A DNA stretch of 64,000 bases from Blastomonas natatoria (GTDB taxonomy: Bacteria > Pseudomonadota > Alphaproteobacteria > Sphingomonadales > Sphingomonadaceae), in assembly GCF_003201955.1 (NCBI RefSeq), contig NZ_QJJM01000006.1:124001-188000 (forward strand). Reading direction: 5' to 3'. Below are positions 8,508 through 19,765 of this stretch, piece after piece. Position numbers and translations under genes: made by a program. Under the pieces are notes generated by a model. That model made no database searches, was not told the DNA's origin, and worked only from the letters and a program-made list of their open reading frames with translations. Each line of letters begins with the position of its first letter. Position 1 is the stretch's first letter.

Positions 8508-8709
8508 GCACCTTCCGCCACCGCCGATGGCGCTGCAAGCCGATCAGGTGGACCCGCGCCCTGCCCTGCCGGCGGGAGCGGAATCGTCCGAAGCGATCTA
8601 CGAGGCGTGGGTCAGCGACGTGATGGACTGGGGCGAGCGGCGGGATCTGCAGGCGCGGCGCTGGTGCGAGTGGGTGAATACCTGGCTGGCTGACAAGGTG
8701 GCCTGCTGA
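8416..8709 (+). CDS. Outer-membrane spanin lipoprotein (Rz1-like), nested out of frame
   Basis: 97 residues starting at ATG 8416 inside the Rz-like gene, +1 relative to it, with AAAGGA about nine bases upstream. An Arg-rich start leads into a hydrophobic stretch and lipobox VSAC (Cys24), then a proline-rich linker (HLPPPPMALQADQVDPRPAL) and a Trp/Asp/Glu-rich C-terminus. A lipoprotein with a Pro-rich segment embedded in an i-spanin gene is the defining arrangement of lambda Rz1. It extends about 200 bases past the Rz stop, which is longer than lambda Rz1. Confidence 0.78.
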   Translation: MRQRGYRTRGFLLVSALGWSVSACGDKPSVEHLPPPPMALQADQVDPRPALPAGAESSEAIYEAWVSDVMDWGERRDLQARRWCEWVNTWLADKVAC

Positions 8710-8738
8710 TCACCCTTCCCCACCCTTCCATATCCGCG

Positions 8739-8831
8739 CTACCCATGGCGGCGAAGCCAGTATAGGAAATAGCGCACCACTGCCCAGGCCAACAAGGCGA
8801 TGATGCCCGCTGCGGTGGATACGCTGCTCAC
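8739..8831 (-). CDS. Possible 30-residue membrane peptide
   Basis: From a GTG at 8831 preceded by GGAGAG, reading SSVSTAAGIIALLAWAVVR and ending FLYWLRRHG. It is one hydrophobic helix with a basic end, lying 25 bases after the stop of the preceding leftward gene. This is a common form for tiny phage membrane proteins, but at 30 codons chance cannot be excluded. Confidence 0.35.
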   Translation of the reverse strand: MSSVSTAAGIIALLAWAVVRYFLYWLRRHG

Positions 8832-8856
8832 GCCCTCTCTCCACCCATGGCGGCGG

Positions 8857-9246
8857 TCACCATCGCGATTGCGCAATCTGCTGAGCGGTTTCCTCGCTGT
8901 AGCCGATACCGCTACCCCGCTTGCCGATTTTCGACCGGGCCAAAATCTCGTCAACCTTCTCTTTCGCGTCGGGAAAGCGATCCTTCCATCCATGCAGGCT
9001 GTCGAACTCCCAATCGCCCGCCTCTGCAATCTCGCTGGCGATCGGGAAGGCCGTGGCCACATTCCCGTTGATAATCGCGATCCGATGACCACTGCCGAGG
9101 TGTGACAGCGACCACATCGCAGGGCGTCGGCCCTTGGGCGATTGCTGCATAATGAGGTGCAGCCCAAGCCCTCGATAGGTGTAGCCAGGAACGTCTGCGG
9201 GGCCATAAGGCATCGCGACCTTAAAGGTTTCCGGCTTCCAGCTCAC
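8857..9246 (-). CDS. Hypothetical phage protein
   Basis: 129 residues from a GTG at 9246 that overlaps the upstream stop (GTGA) and has GGAG seven bases before it. An ATG further upstream in frame lies inside the neighbouring gene. It contains YRGLGLHLIMQQ, a MWSLSHLGSGHRI stretch and a C-terminal helical segment (DAKEKVDEILARSKI). These look like soluble phage early proteins but no family was recognised. It is near the end of the leftward operon. Confidence 0.6.
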   Translation of the reverse strand: MSWKPETFKVAMPYGPADVPGYTYRGLGLHLIMQQSPKGRRPAMWSLSHLGSGHRIAIINGNVATAFPIASEIAEAGDWEFDSLHGWKDRFPDAKEKVDEILARSKIGKRGSGIGYSEETAQQIAQSRW

Positions 9247-9602
9247 TTCCCCTCTCCCCCCATGGCGGCGATGGCGGCGATGGCTGCGCGGGCTTTGTTG
9301 CGCCAATCATCCTGACAGCTTGCGGGCAATTCGCCCCATGCCCTCGTGATCTCAGGGAACGAACCAAACATCCATTGCTCGTCATGCTCAAAAAGAGCCT
9401 TGGCCACCCTCTCCACCACATCCTCACCCACAGCAGGCTGGCAATCGAGTTCCGCAGCCTTGCTCTGCATCACCTTGAACGGCTCAGCATCCATGACAAC
9501 GATCTCCCGCCCTGCGATGGTGATGAACATGGGCTGGCCGGTTTCTGCCAGGTCAACGTCCTGCCCAAAGCCCGCCGCGATCTGTTCCGCTGTCTTATCC
9601 AT
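9243..9602 (-). CDS. Hypothetical phage protein with VVERVAKALFEHDE motif
   Basis: 119 residues. The start at 9602 (MDKTAEQIAAGFG) is chosen over longer in-frame options because GGGAG lies eight bases upstream and it overlaps the previous gene by eight bases. The N-terminal half contains FITIAGREIVVMDAEPFKV. The C-terminal half has VVERVAKALFEHDEQW followed by W-x-ELP and CQDDWRNKARAAIAAI, a pattern common in small phage and prophage proteins of alphaproteobacteria. No enzymatic function can be assigned. Confidence 0.65.
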   Translation of the reverse strand: MDKTAEQIAAGFGQDVDLAETGQPMFITIAGREIVVMDAEPFKVMQSKAAELDCQPAVGEDVVERVAKALFEHDEQWMFGSFPEITRAWGELPASCQDDWRNKARAAIAAIAAMGGEGK

Positions 9603-9927
9603 TGGCCTGCTCCCATGCTGAAAGGGCTGCGAGGCAAATGTCGGACATGGCGCGATTACGCTCGATCTTGGCGAGTATCTGGCGGTGCTCGCTAGTGCGC
9701 GTTTTTGACAATTTCCGTCGGTGCATTTCTGCATATTTAGCAAACACCTTTTGCGACTGCCTTACCGCCTCCACCAGCGCGGATGCGTCCTGGGCTGGGC
9801 GATGGGCATAGAGCGTGGTTTCGGTCCAGCCTCTTTCAATCAGTTCAGGCCACGGGTCCGTGAACCATTCCTCTGCGCAGCCCGGCTTGCTATACATCCA
9901 CGCCACGGCTTCCGGCTTATCGTTCAT
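9595..9927 (-). CDS. Hypothetical phage protein
   Basis: 110 residues. The N-terminal 45 residues include AVAWMYSKPG and a TTLYAHRPAQ element often seen in small phage proteins. The rest is strongly helical and basic (SQKVFAKYAEMHRRKLSKTR). It overlaps the upstream gene by 11 bases and the downstream gene by 8, so it belongs to one polycistronic unit. No known domain recognised. Confidence 0.62.
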   Translation of the reverse strand: MNDKPEAVAWMYSKPGCAEEWFTDPWPELIERGWTETTLYAHRPAQDASALVEAVRQSQKVFAKYAEMHRRKLSKTRTSEHRQILAKIERNRAMSDICLAALSAWEQANG

Positions 9928-10246
9928 CGCTCTTTCCTTTCAGGTGGTCGCCGCGCTCGATTTCGTCGGCTGCGTTGGCATAAGCGGCGCTGCCATGAAT
10001 GTAGATGGCGGCAAATTCTTGGTCGCCGTTGGCCGTTTCATCTGCCGCAAGTTTGTGCGCATTTTGGCTTTTGTTCCGCAGCCAAGCGACTATCGCCTCT
10101 CGTTCATTCATCGGGGTCATCCTTCTTGGGGTGGCGGGCTTCGCTGGCCTGTTCCGAAAGCCCTTGCGGCAGGGGAGATACATGCACTTATGATGCCGCT
10201 GGCACGATCCGATGCGGCACTGCTGCCAGTCTGTCTGCTCGGTCAT
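9917..10246 (-). CDS. Hypothetical phage protein with N-terminal cysteine cluster
   Basis: 109 residues from an ATG that overlaps the upstream stop (ATGA). Residues 10-28 hold four Cys and two His (QQCRIGSCQRHHKCMYLPC), which could bind a metal. The remainder (from MNEREAIVAWLRNKS) is helical with many Ala/Asp/Glu. A second start at MNER (10108 or thereabouts) has its own AGAAGGA, so two products are possible. Function unknown. Confidence 0.58.
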   Translation of the reverse strand: MTEQTDWQQCRIGSCQRHHKCMYLPCRKGFRNRPAKPATPRRMTPMNEREAIVAWLRNKSQNAHKLAADETANGDQEFAAIYIHGSAAYANAADEIERGDHLKGKSDER

Positions 10247-10539
10247 GTGGTGGGGCCTTTCAAATCAGCGATGGCGGAAATCGTAAACGGCTTGGTGATT
10301 TCGATCAGGGCGTCGGCCATCCTCTCAGGATCGTTGATATTGGTGTATTGGCAGAACACCCCGGCAGCAGCAGCGTTGGCCACTCCTGCCGCCATGATGG
10401 CAATGGCCACCTTGCCGTCGAGGTCGGGATGCAGCGCCATGGTGCGCCGGATCGCAGCTGCAACGTCATCTCCGCACTTGCGGGCAAGGTCTTTGGTGAA
10501 GGCATCGTATTTGATGGGCGGCTTATCCTGTTCGGTCAT
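10243..10539 (-). CDS. Hypothetical phage protein
   Basis: 98 residues. The start MTEQDKPPIKYD at 10539 is supported by AAGGAG six bases upstream and by ATGA overlap with the gene before it. Sequence is mainly helical (KVAIAIMAAGVANAAAAG) with an NDPERMADALIEIT segment. No signal peptide. No recognised family. It is coupled at both ends to its neighbours. Confidence 0.62.
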   Translation of the reverse strand: MTEQDKPPIKYDAFTKDLARKCGDDVAAAIRRTMALHPDLDGKVAIAIMAAGVANAAAAGVFCQYTNINDPERMADALIEITKPFTISAIADLKGPTT

Positions 10540-10862
10540 GATGCACTCCTTGCGCGTAGGGCGGCGGCGCGGGTGATGATCGGGCAACCGTGCATCGAAT
10601 ACCGCGCTGGGCAGCCTTCAATCAGCGCCATTAAGCTGTCGGCTTCGATGCTGCCGCTCGATTGGTAAGCGGCCCCGCCGATGGCGTTGTCCATCTTGTC
10701 GCGCAACTCGTTGTAAGCAGCCTCTAGGCTCTGCCAGTTGCGTGTGCTGATCGCTGCGCCGATGGCCTGCATTTCGCGGCGTCGCCAGCCATGTTCGCCT
10801 GCCAGAGCTTCAATCAGCCCCTCCGCCCTCTCGATCCGGGCGGCTAGTTCGTTGTGGGTCAT
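10536..10862 (-). CDS. Hypothetical phage protein
   Basis: 108 residues beginning MTHNELAARIERAEGLIEAL, a helical or coiled-coil start, with GGGAG upstream and four-base overlap with the gene above (ATGA). Two central helices (EAAYNELRDKMDN) precede a C-terminal region with GCPARYSMHGCP, a Cys-containing loop. A similar helical start is common in small phage proteins. Function unknown. Confidence 0.62.
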   Translation of the reverse strand: MTHNELAARIERAEGLIEALAGEHGWRRREMQAIGAAISTRNWQSLEAAYNELRDKMDNAIGGAAYQSSGSIEADSLMALIEGCPARYSMHGCPIITRAAALRARSAS

Positions 10863-11227
10863 GATGCGACGCTCCCGGACTTGCGGGCATCCGGCAAAAC
10901 AACCTCGGCCCGCACAATGATCTTCGTGCCGGGTGGAAAGTCGTCGGCGAACGCTTTGAAGCCGGGGCCGTGGATAAATCCAGAGTTGCCCCAAAACTTG
11001 CCATACGAGCGCTCTTCAAGAACCGTCTCGTGGCAAGTAGCCAGGTTGTCGATCCCCAGAACTTCATTCGGGCGAGTGTGGCGCACGCAGCGCCAGCGAC
11101 CGTTGCTGTAGTTTTTGCTCTCGTAACTGCTGACAAGATCGCGGCGGGTCGGATAGCGGTATGTTGCCCGCTCTGTGCAGCCCTCATGGCCACAGTTGAA
11201 TATCAAGGTCCATTCACGACGGCTCAT
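10859..11227 (-). CDS. Hypothetical phage protein with possible zinc-binding cysteines
   Basis: 122 residues, ATG at 11227 with AAGGAG nine bases upstream. Cysteines in FNCGHEGCTERATY and RWRCVRHTRP could form a small metal site (C-x4-C ... C-x2-H). The middle holds VLGIDNLATCHETVLEERS and the C-terminus GTKIIVRAEVVLPDARKSG. It lies 40 bases downstream of the methyltransferase-like gene and overlaps the next gene by four bases. No known family recognised. Confidence 0.6.
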   Translation of the reverse strand: MSRREWTLIFNCGHEGCTERATYRYPTRRDLVSSYESKNYSNGRWRCVRHTRPNEVLGIDNLATCHETVLEERSYGKFWGNSGFIHGPGFKAFADDFPPGTKIIVRAEVVLPDARKSGSVAS

Positions 11228-11267
11228 TACTGCGCACTCCTTGCGGTTGGGTGGGTCGCGAGGCGGG

Positions 11268-11897
11268 TCATGCGGCGAACCTCGCGAGGCTGTTCAGGTA
11301 GCCGCCCCACTGGTCGGCCATGGCCTCGGCAATTCCGGGGAAGAACCGGCTGCGTTCTTTCCAGCGGTCGGGACCGGGCGACATGCGGTGCACCCGCGCC
11401 TCCCTGCCCTCGACCACCAGCGTCGGCTTGAGCGGCGGCAGATTGCGCAGCCAAAGGCAGGTGCGTTTCGTCTCACCATGGCCGAACTGCCACGGCTGCA
11501 CCGATTGCGCCGGCTCGGCGTAATTGCGGATCAACGCCTTGGCGTGCTTGTGCATGACCGGGTTCTCGACCGCGACGTGCGGGATCGGCGCGTTCCACAT
11601 ATCCGAGAACAGCGCCGCGCCTTCCTCGAGCTCAATGCGCATCTGATCGGCCGTCTTGCCTGGCGGTGGTGACGACAGCCACCGGACGCCGGAATTGCAG
11701 AGCCGCGTGCACGGTGGATGCGCCACAATCAGCATGTCCCAGCCATCGTGCAGGATGTCGCGGACATCGCCCACGATATGCTTGTTGCTGCGATCGTCGG
11801 AAGGCAGCAGGTCGCAGGACCATGCGTCGAACCCGCGCGCGGCAAATGCGCGGCGGACGATGCCGGAGAACTCACAGGCGACGAGAACGCGGGCCAT
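11268..11897 (-). CDS. Minimal DNA (cytosine) methyltransferase-like protein
   Basis: 209 residues, first gene of the leftward block. VLVACEFSGIVRRAFAARG followed by AWSCDLLP matches the SAM-binding motif I region of cytosine-C5 methyltransferases, AHPPCTRLCNSGVRW carries the catalytic-type PPC motif IV, and HVAVENPVMH resembles motif VI with ENP in place of ENV. At 209 residues there is little room for a target-recognition domain, so DNA specificity is unclear. Related short proteins are frequent in phages and are annotated as methyltransferases, with little experimental support. Protection of phage DNA is an inference. Confidence 0.7.
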   Translation of the reverse strand: MARVLVACEFSGIVRRAFAARGFDAWSCDLLPSDDRSNKHIVGDVRDILHDGWDMLIVAHPPCTRLCNSGVRWLSSPPPGKTADQMRIELEEGAALFSDMWNAPIPHVAVENPVMHKHAKALIRNYAEPAQSVQPWQFGHGETKRTCLWLRNLPPLKPTLVVEGREARVHRMSPGPDRWKERSRFFPGIAEAMADQWGGYLNSLARFAA

Positions 11898-11926
11898 CAG
11901 CGATCACCCCCATTAAGACAGGGGTT

Positions 11927-11946
11927 GAGGTTCAGGCGTGAACCTC
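11927..11946. repeat. Palindrome near the prophage attachment site
   Basis: GAGGTTCA-GGCG-TGAACCTC, perfect eight-base arms. The sub-sequence GGCGTGAAC (11935-11943) recurs inverted at 11989-11997, and GTGAAC occurs again at about 11951. Repeats between the last prophage gene and the attachment core could be integrase or excisionase arm sites, or an operator for the leftward operon starting at 11897. Confidence 0.4.
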
Positions 11947-12037
11947 GGCCGTGAACGGCACAGGAACAGACACCGCTCTGTGAGGGGTGTTCACGCCGGA
12001 AAGTGACCGAAAACTGCCGTGTGCGGGCAGGAGCCAC

Positions 12038-12085
12038 GCCTTCGGGAGGCAGGGGCCGGAGGTTCGAATCCTCTCTCCCCGACCA
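12038..12085 (+). other. Prophage attachment core: 3' half of tRNA-Pro(CGG)
   Basis: The sequence runs from the 3' part of an anticodon stem through a TTCGGGA loop (anticodon CGG at 12043-12045), a T arm with GGTTCGAATCC, the acceptor strand CTCCCCG, discriminator A and encoded CCA at 12083-12085. The three inner stem bases GCC still pair with GGC, but bases 5' of 12038 do not continue the tRNA (ACGCC where CTGCC is needed), and no D arm or 5' acceptor strand exists upstream. This is the signature left when a phage integrates at the anticodon region of a tRNA gene. The complete tRNA-Pro should lie at the left prophage end, outside the window. Confidence 0.82.
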
Positions 12086-12161
12086 TTTCCTCGTATCGAT
12101 CCTGATATGCGCGACGAACCCGGCTTGCCGGGCAGCGTCGCGTTGCGCCTTTGCTCGGCTT

Positions 12162-12180
12162 CAATCGACTCTTTCGATTG
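12162..12180. repeat. Inverted repeat upstream of katG
   Basis: CAATCGA-CTCTT-TCGATTG, perfect seven-base arms, 81 bases upstream of the katG start in the 175-base gap after the attachment core. It could be an operator or a weak hairpin. It does not match an OxyR site. No clear sigma-70 promoter was identified in this gap. Confidence 0.35.
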
Positions 12181-12248
12181 AACTGACATAGTTTGATCGT
12201 TTCAGCCGTTCATGGAACTTTCCTATGTTAGCGTCATTCGTTTGATGA

Positions 12249-14453
<2,205 letters not shown>

Positions 14454-14480
14454 GCGGGTGGTGCGTTAGGTAAATGAGGG

Positions 14481-14511
14481 AGCCCCGGGCAGCGATGTCC
14501 GGGGCTTTTTC
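14481..14511 (+). terminator. Rho-independent terminator of katG
   Basis: Stem AGCCCCGG (14481-14488) pairs with CCGGGGCT (14499-14506) around a ten-base loop, followed by TTTTTCT. It starts 28 bases after the katG stop. Confidence 0.9.
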
Positions 14512-14550
14512 TAGGCATGAGTAGCGGCCACAGATTGAATGACGTGAAAT

Positions 14551-14826
14551 CTAATTGTCAGTTACACGCCGCAAAATATGCTCGTATTCACGCAGCGCAA
14601 GAATCTTGCGGTTCCGCCTGTATCGCAGCCATGACCCAAGGTAGACGGCAGGCAGGACCGCAATAGTCACCACCAACATGAGCTCAGGCACTTGGGACAA
14701 AACCAAGTGGCCCAAGTGGACCACCCAAAGCAAATAGGCTGCAATGAGCAGCCACGATCCCAAAGCGAATGTGAAGCAAATCCGCTCGAGTGCAACGCTT
14801 GGTTCAATGGGACGCTGAAAAGCCAT
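14551..14826 (-). CDS. Hypothetical two-span membrane protein
   Basis: 91 residues with two hydrophobic helices (about residues 17-37, FTFALGSWLLIAAYLLWVV, and 45-67, VPELMLVVTIAVLPAVYLG) and a basic cytoplasmic end (LRYRRNRKILALREYEHIL). No good Shine-Dalgarno is visible. Base composition is lower in GC than its neighbours, hinting at acquired DNA. It stands alone between the katG terminator and a repeat-rich gap. The regular hydrophobic pattern favours a real gene, but there is no family support. Confidence 0.5.
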   Translation of the reverse strand: MAFQRPIEPSVALERICFTFALGSWLLIAAYLLWVVHLGHLVLSQVPELMLVVTIAVLPAVYLGSWLRYRRNRKILALREYEHILRRVTDN

Positions 14827-14917
14827 GTGGCTGAAAATATCATTATTGCAGCGTCTGTAAACAGCGCTTGGGCACGTATCCCATTACATTGTCCGTTACC
14901 GGGGCAGCAATAAACCA

Positions 14918-15051
14918 CCACCACCGCTCAGCCTGAGCCTGTCGAAGGCCCCGCAAAATGGCCAGCGTCGGCGCGGGTCCTTCGACGACGCGGGCTTTCG
15001 CCCGCTGCTCAGAGCCTGCCCTGAACTTGTTTCAGGGATGAGCGGGGGTGG
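14918..15051. repeat. Intergenic palindromic (REP-like) element
   Basis: An outer inverted repeat (CCACCACCGCTCA at 14918-14930 with TGAGCGGGGGTGG at 15039-15051, 12 of 13 pairs) encloses CGAAGGCCCC paired with GGGTCCTTCG, and a hairpin CCCTGAA-CTTGT-TTCAGGG at about 15019-15037. The CTGAGCCTGTCGAAGG and CTGAACTTGTTTCAGG words are typical of dispersed intergenic repeats in sphingomonad-like genomes. No coding signal was seen in the 254-base gap. Confidence 0.7.
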
Positions 15052-15080
15052 CAAGGCTCAGGTTTTCTGATCGCCCGTGC

Positions 15081-15281
15081 TCACTCCGGCGCTTCCGTCT
15101 TCACCAGCGATTGCCCGTTCTTTGTCGGGATCGACCAGATCACGACGTTCGCGATCATCACCACCGCCAGCACCAGCATCAGCGCGGGCTGTTTGCGCTG
15201 GCCGCGGCGGAAGAGGACGATCGCGCCGAAGACGAGCGCGATGGCGGTCAGCATGGCGATGGAGAGGACGAAGCTGGTCAT
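15081..15281 (-). CDS. Small conserved-looking membrane protein
   Basis: 66 residues with two hydrophobic spans (residues ~2-23, TSFVLSIAMLTAIALVFGAI, and ~33-51, ALMLVLAVVMIANVVIWSI) separated by a basic loop RRGQRKQ. It starts 12 bases after the folP stop on the same strand, so it is probably the last gene of the ccrM-folP transcript. No known family recognised. Function unknown. Confidence 0.6.
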   Translation of the reverse strand: MTSFVLSIAMLTAIALVFGAIVLFRRGQRKQPALMLVLAVVMIANVVIWSIPTKNGQSLVKTEAPE

Positions 15282-15293
15282 GGCCGCCCTCTG

Positions 15294-17570
<2,277 letters not shown>

Positions 17571-17593
17571 CCCCGTGGAACGAGGCCCTGAAT

Positions 17594-17727
17594 GAGTCCT
17601 TGGCGACCATCGGTCAAGGCCAAAACCCTAGGGAATCCGGGTGTTCAAATGGTTAACATGGGGTTTGCCATGCGGAACAATATGAGTCCAAATCCACATG
17701 TTGAGTCCCGTTAACCAGCCGGGACTC
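17594..17727. promoter_or_regulatory. Cluster of five GANTC sites upstream of ccrM
   Basis: GANTC sites at 17594 (GAGTC), 17633 (GAATC), 17684 (GAGTC), 17703 (GAGTC) and 17723 (GACTC), all within 134 bases of the rnhB-ccrM gap. In Caulobacter, methylated GANTC sites in the ccrM leader reduce its transcription, so this looks like the autoregulatory region. Two TTAAC half-sites (17653 and 17711) lie in the same stretch. No coding sequence is seen in the 220-base gap. Confidence 0.7.
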
Positions 17728-17774
17728 AACCAATGGTGGTGTTGCCGCGAAGACTCGGGCCGCAAAAAAATGTG

Positions 17775-18368
17775 TCAAAGCAGACAGGCCTGCGCCACCG
17801 GAGCGAAGCTGCGACGGTGAAGCGGCGTTGGGCCATGCTCCCGCAATGCCGCCATATGCTCGGCCGTCCCATAACCCATGTTGCGATCCCAGCCGTAATG
17901 CGGGTGTTCGAGCGCTGCGGCACGCATCATCCTGTCGCGTTCCTGCTTGGCCAGGATCGACGCAGCCGAGATGCACGGGTGCAGCGCATCGCCCTTGACG
18001 ATGGCGCGCGCGCTGTAACGCCACTTGGGCAGCCGATTGCCATCGACCAGCACCTCGTGCGGTTCCTGACCCATCGCCTCGACCGCGCGCGTCATTGCCA
18101 GCATCGTCGCCTGCAGGATGTTGATGGCGTCGATCTCTTCGACGCTCGCCATGCCGATGCCGAACACGCTATGTTCGCGGATCAGCGCTTCAAGCTTCTC
18201 GCGCCGTGCAAAGCCCAAAGTCTTGCTATCGGCCAGGCCTGTGATGCCGTCCGGGCACAGGATCACCGCCGCAGCAACCACGGGTCCGGCCAGCGGCCCC
18301 CTCCCCGCCTCATCGACGCCCGCGACAATCGTCAGATTATCAAATGTTGGGGAACCCGCTGTCGTCAT
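17775..18368 (-). CDS. rnhB: Ribonuclease HII
   Basis: 197 residues from ATG 18368 ([12 protein letters not shown]). Longer in-frame starts run into the neighbouring promoter region and would add a non-conserved tail. The enzyme removes ribonucleotides and RNA primers from RNA-DNA hybrids. [21 protein letters not shown] holds the first catalytic Asp-Glu pair, ADSKTL is the next conserved segment, [10 protein letters not shown] carries the third acidic residue, and [20 protein letters not shown] supplies the family Lys and the fourth-site region. Size is normal. It is on the same strand as ccrM, a neighbourhood also seen in other alphaproteobacteria. Confidence 0.94.
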   Translation of the reverse strand: MTTAGSPTFDNLTIVAGVDEAGRGPLAGPVVAAAVILCPDGITGLADSKTLGFARREKLEALIREHSVFGIGMASVEEIDAINILQATMLAMTRAVEAMGQEPHEVLVDGNRLPKWRYSARAIVKGDALHPCISAASILAKQERDRMMRAAALEHPHYGWDRNMGYGTAEHMAALREHGPTPLHRRSFAPVAQACLL

Positions 18369-18495
18369 GACGCGTCTGTGCCGCATGCCCCTTGCGACCG
18401 CAAGACCCGGGCACCATTCAATAACTCTACCCGAATCGTTTGCAATCTGCCCCCGGATGGCGATGATCAAATCCATGATGAACGGAGTGAACCAG

Positions 18496-19674
18496 ATGCA
18501 CCGACTGACCCTTTGTGCGGCCCTGCCGCTGGCGCTGATTGCCTGCAACAGCAGCGACAAGGCCGTGGCCAGCGGAGACGAAAGCGAAGCGGTCGCCACA
18601 ATCTCTCCGATCGACACCGTTCCCTTTGAAACCGCCGTGATCACAAAGTTCGACGAACCCTGGGCCATGACCTTTCTGCCCGATGGCCGCGCGCTGGTGA
18701 CCGAGAAGAAGGGCAAGCTCAAACTCGTCACCTTCGCCACCGACGGCAAGATCAGCATGGTCGATGTCAGCGGAACGCCGAGCGTGGCCTATGGCGGCCA
18801 GGGCGGCCTGGGCGATGTCGTGCTCTCGCCCGATTTCATCAACGACAGCTATGTATATCTGAGCTTTGCCGAGGCCGGCGATGGCGACACCAGCGGCGCA
18901 GCCGTGGCGCGCGCCAAGCTGGTGATGGCCGATGACGGTGCCGCTTCGCTCAAGGACATGCAGGTGATCTGGCGGCAGGAGCCCAAGGTTTCGGGCAAGG
19001 GCCATTACGGGCATCGTATCGCCTTCGGCCCCGACGGCATGATGTATATCTCGTCGGGCGAGCGGCAGAAATTCGATCCGGCGCAGGATCCAGACCAGAA
19101 TCTCGGCAAGGTGGTGCGCCTCACGCCAACCGGCATGATTCCGTCGGACAATCCGATGTACGATCAGGGCCGAATCAAGGCGCAGATCTGGTCCTGGGGC
19201 CATCGCAATCCGCTGGGCCTCGCCTTTGATGGCGCAGGCAATCTGTGGGAACTCGAAATGGGCCCCAAGGGCGGCGACGAGCTCAACCTTGTCAAGCGCG
19301 GCACCAATTACGGTTATCCCAAGGTTTCGAATGGCGACCATTATGACGGCAAGGACATTCCCGATCATGCCCCCGGTGATGGCTTCGAGCCGCCCAAGGT
19401 CTTCTGGAACCCGGCCATCTCGCCGGGAAGCCTGATGATCTATTCGGGCGAGCTGTTCCCCGCCTGGAAGGGCAGCGCCTTTATCGGCGCGCTCGGCGCG
19501 CAGGCGCTGGTGCGGGTAAAGCTTGACGGCGTGAATGCAGAAAAGGCTGACAACTGGACGATGGAAGGCCGCATTCGCGAGGTCGAACAGGGGCCCGATG
19601 GTGCCATCTGGCTGCTGGAAGACGGCGCGCGCGGTTCGCAGGGGCGTCTGCTCAAGCTTACGCCGCCGAAATAA
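18496..19674 (+). CDS. PQQ-dependent soluble aldose sugar dehydrogenase-type lipoprotein
   Basis: 392 residues from ATG 18496 (GGAG eight bases upstream). The N-terminus [17 protein letters not shown] ends in a lipobox, so the protein is exported and lipidated. The rest is the six-bladed beta-propeller of the soluble glucose/sorbosone dehydrogenase (GSDH) family: [39 protein letters not shown] with the catalytic-type His, [14 protein letters not shown], and [17 protein letters not shown]. Such enzymes oxidise aldoses with PQQ and pass electrons to the respiratory chain. Substrate unknown. No PQQ synthesis genes are in the window. It is divergent from rnhB. Confidence 0.87.
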   Translation: MHRLTLCAALPLALIACNSSDKAVASGDESEAVATISPIDTVPFETAVITKFDEPWAMTFLPDGRALVTEKKGKLKLVTFATDGKISMVDVSGTPSVAYGGQGGLGDVVLSPDFINDSYVYLSFAEAGDGDTSGAAVARAKLVMADDGAASLKDMQVIWRQEPKVSGKGHYGHRIAFGPDGMMYISSGERQKFDPAQDPDQNLGKVVRLTPTGMIPSDNPMYDQGRIKAQIWSWGHRNPLGLAFDGAGNLWELEMGPKGGDELNLVKRGTNYGYPKVSNGDHYDGKDIPDHAPGDGFEPPKVFWNPAISPGSLMIYSGELFPAWKGSAFIGALGAQALVRVKLDGVNAEKADNWTMEGRIREVEQGPDGAIWLLEDGARGSQGRLLKLTPPK

Positions 19675-19720
19675 TCTGCCCTGGCCTTGTTCGGGCCAAA
19701 TGGCATTTCAATTCGCAACC

Positions 19721-19730
19721 TATCGCGATA
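19721..19730. repeat. Palindrome upstream of the aldehyde dehydrogenase
   Basis: TATCGCGATA, a perfect ten-base palindrome 36 bases before the aldehyde dehydrogenase start, in the 91-base gap. Possible operator. No regulator gene is adjacent. Confidence 0.35.
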
Positions 19731-19765
19731 TGCCTCGTGTTACTTAGATAACCGGGAGATGATGA

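Larger units (their letters stand above)
1..12085. mobile_element. Right-hand part of an integrated tailed prophage
   Basis: The left edge lies inside the element, so capsid, terminase, repressor and integrase genes are not visible. What is seen is a rightward late block (tail tip, tail-associated proteins, endolysin, holin, spanins; 1-8709) converging on a leftward block of small overlapping genes (8739-11897). The element stops at a 3' half-tRNA-Pro, beyond which katG and other housekeeping genes begin. The lysis cassette and tail genes look intact, with no frameshifts noticed, so this end is not obviously decayed. Whether the whole prophage is functional cannot be judged from this window. 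Confidence 0.88.

Noticed and set aside
9721-10668. Plus-strand frame of about 315 codons in the leftward prophage block
   Set aside because: It spans several overlapping minus-strand genes that have their own ribosome-binding sites, and its product has no recognisable domain.
11228-12036. Integrase or excisionase gene near the attachment core
   Set aside because: The only gene there is the methyltransferase-like one, and no tyrosine-recombinase motifs were found.
12036-12085. A complete tRNA-Pro gene
   Set aside because: Only the 3' half is present. The bases before 12038 do not pair with the 3' anticodon stem, and no D arm or 5' acceptor strand is found upstream.
11932-12189. Minus-strand frame across the half-tRNA-Pro
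   Set aside because: It reads the tRNA 3' half in antisense (the GERIRTSGPC-type peptide commonly produced by tRNA sequences) and has no Shine-Dalgarno or family.
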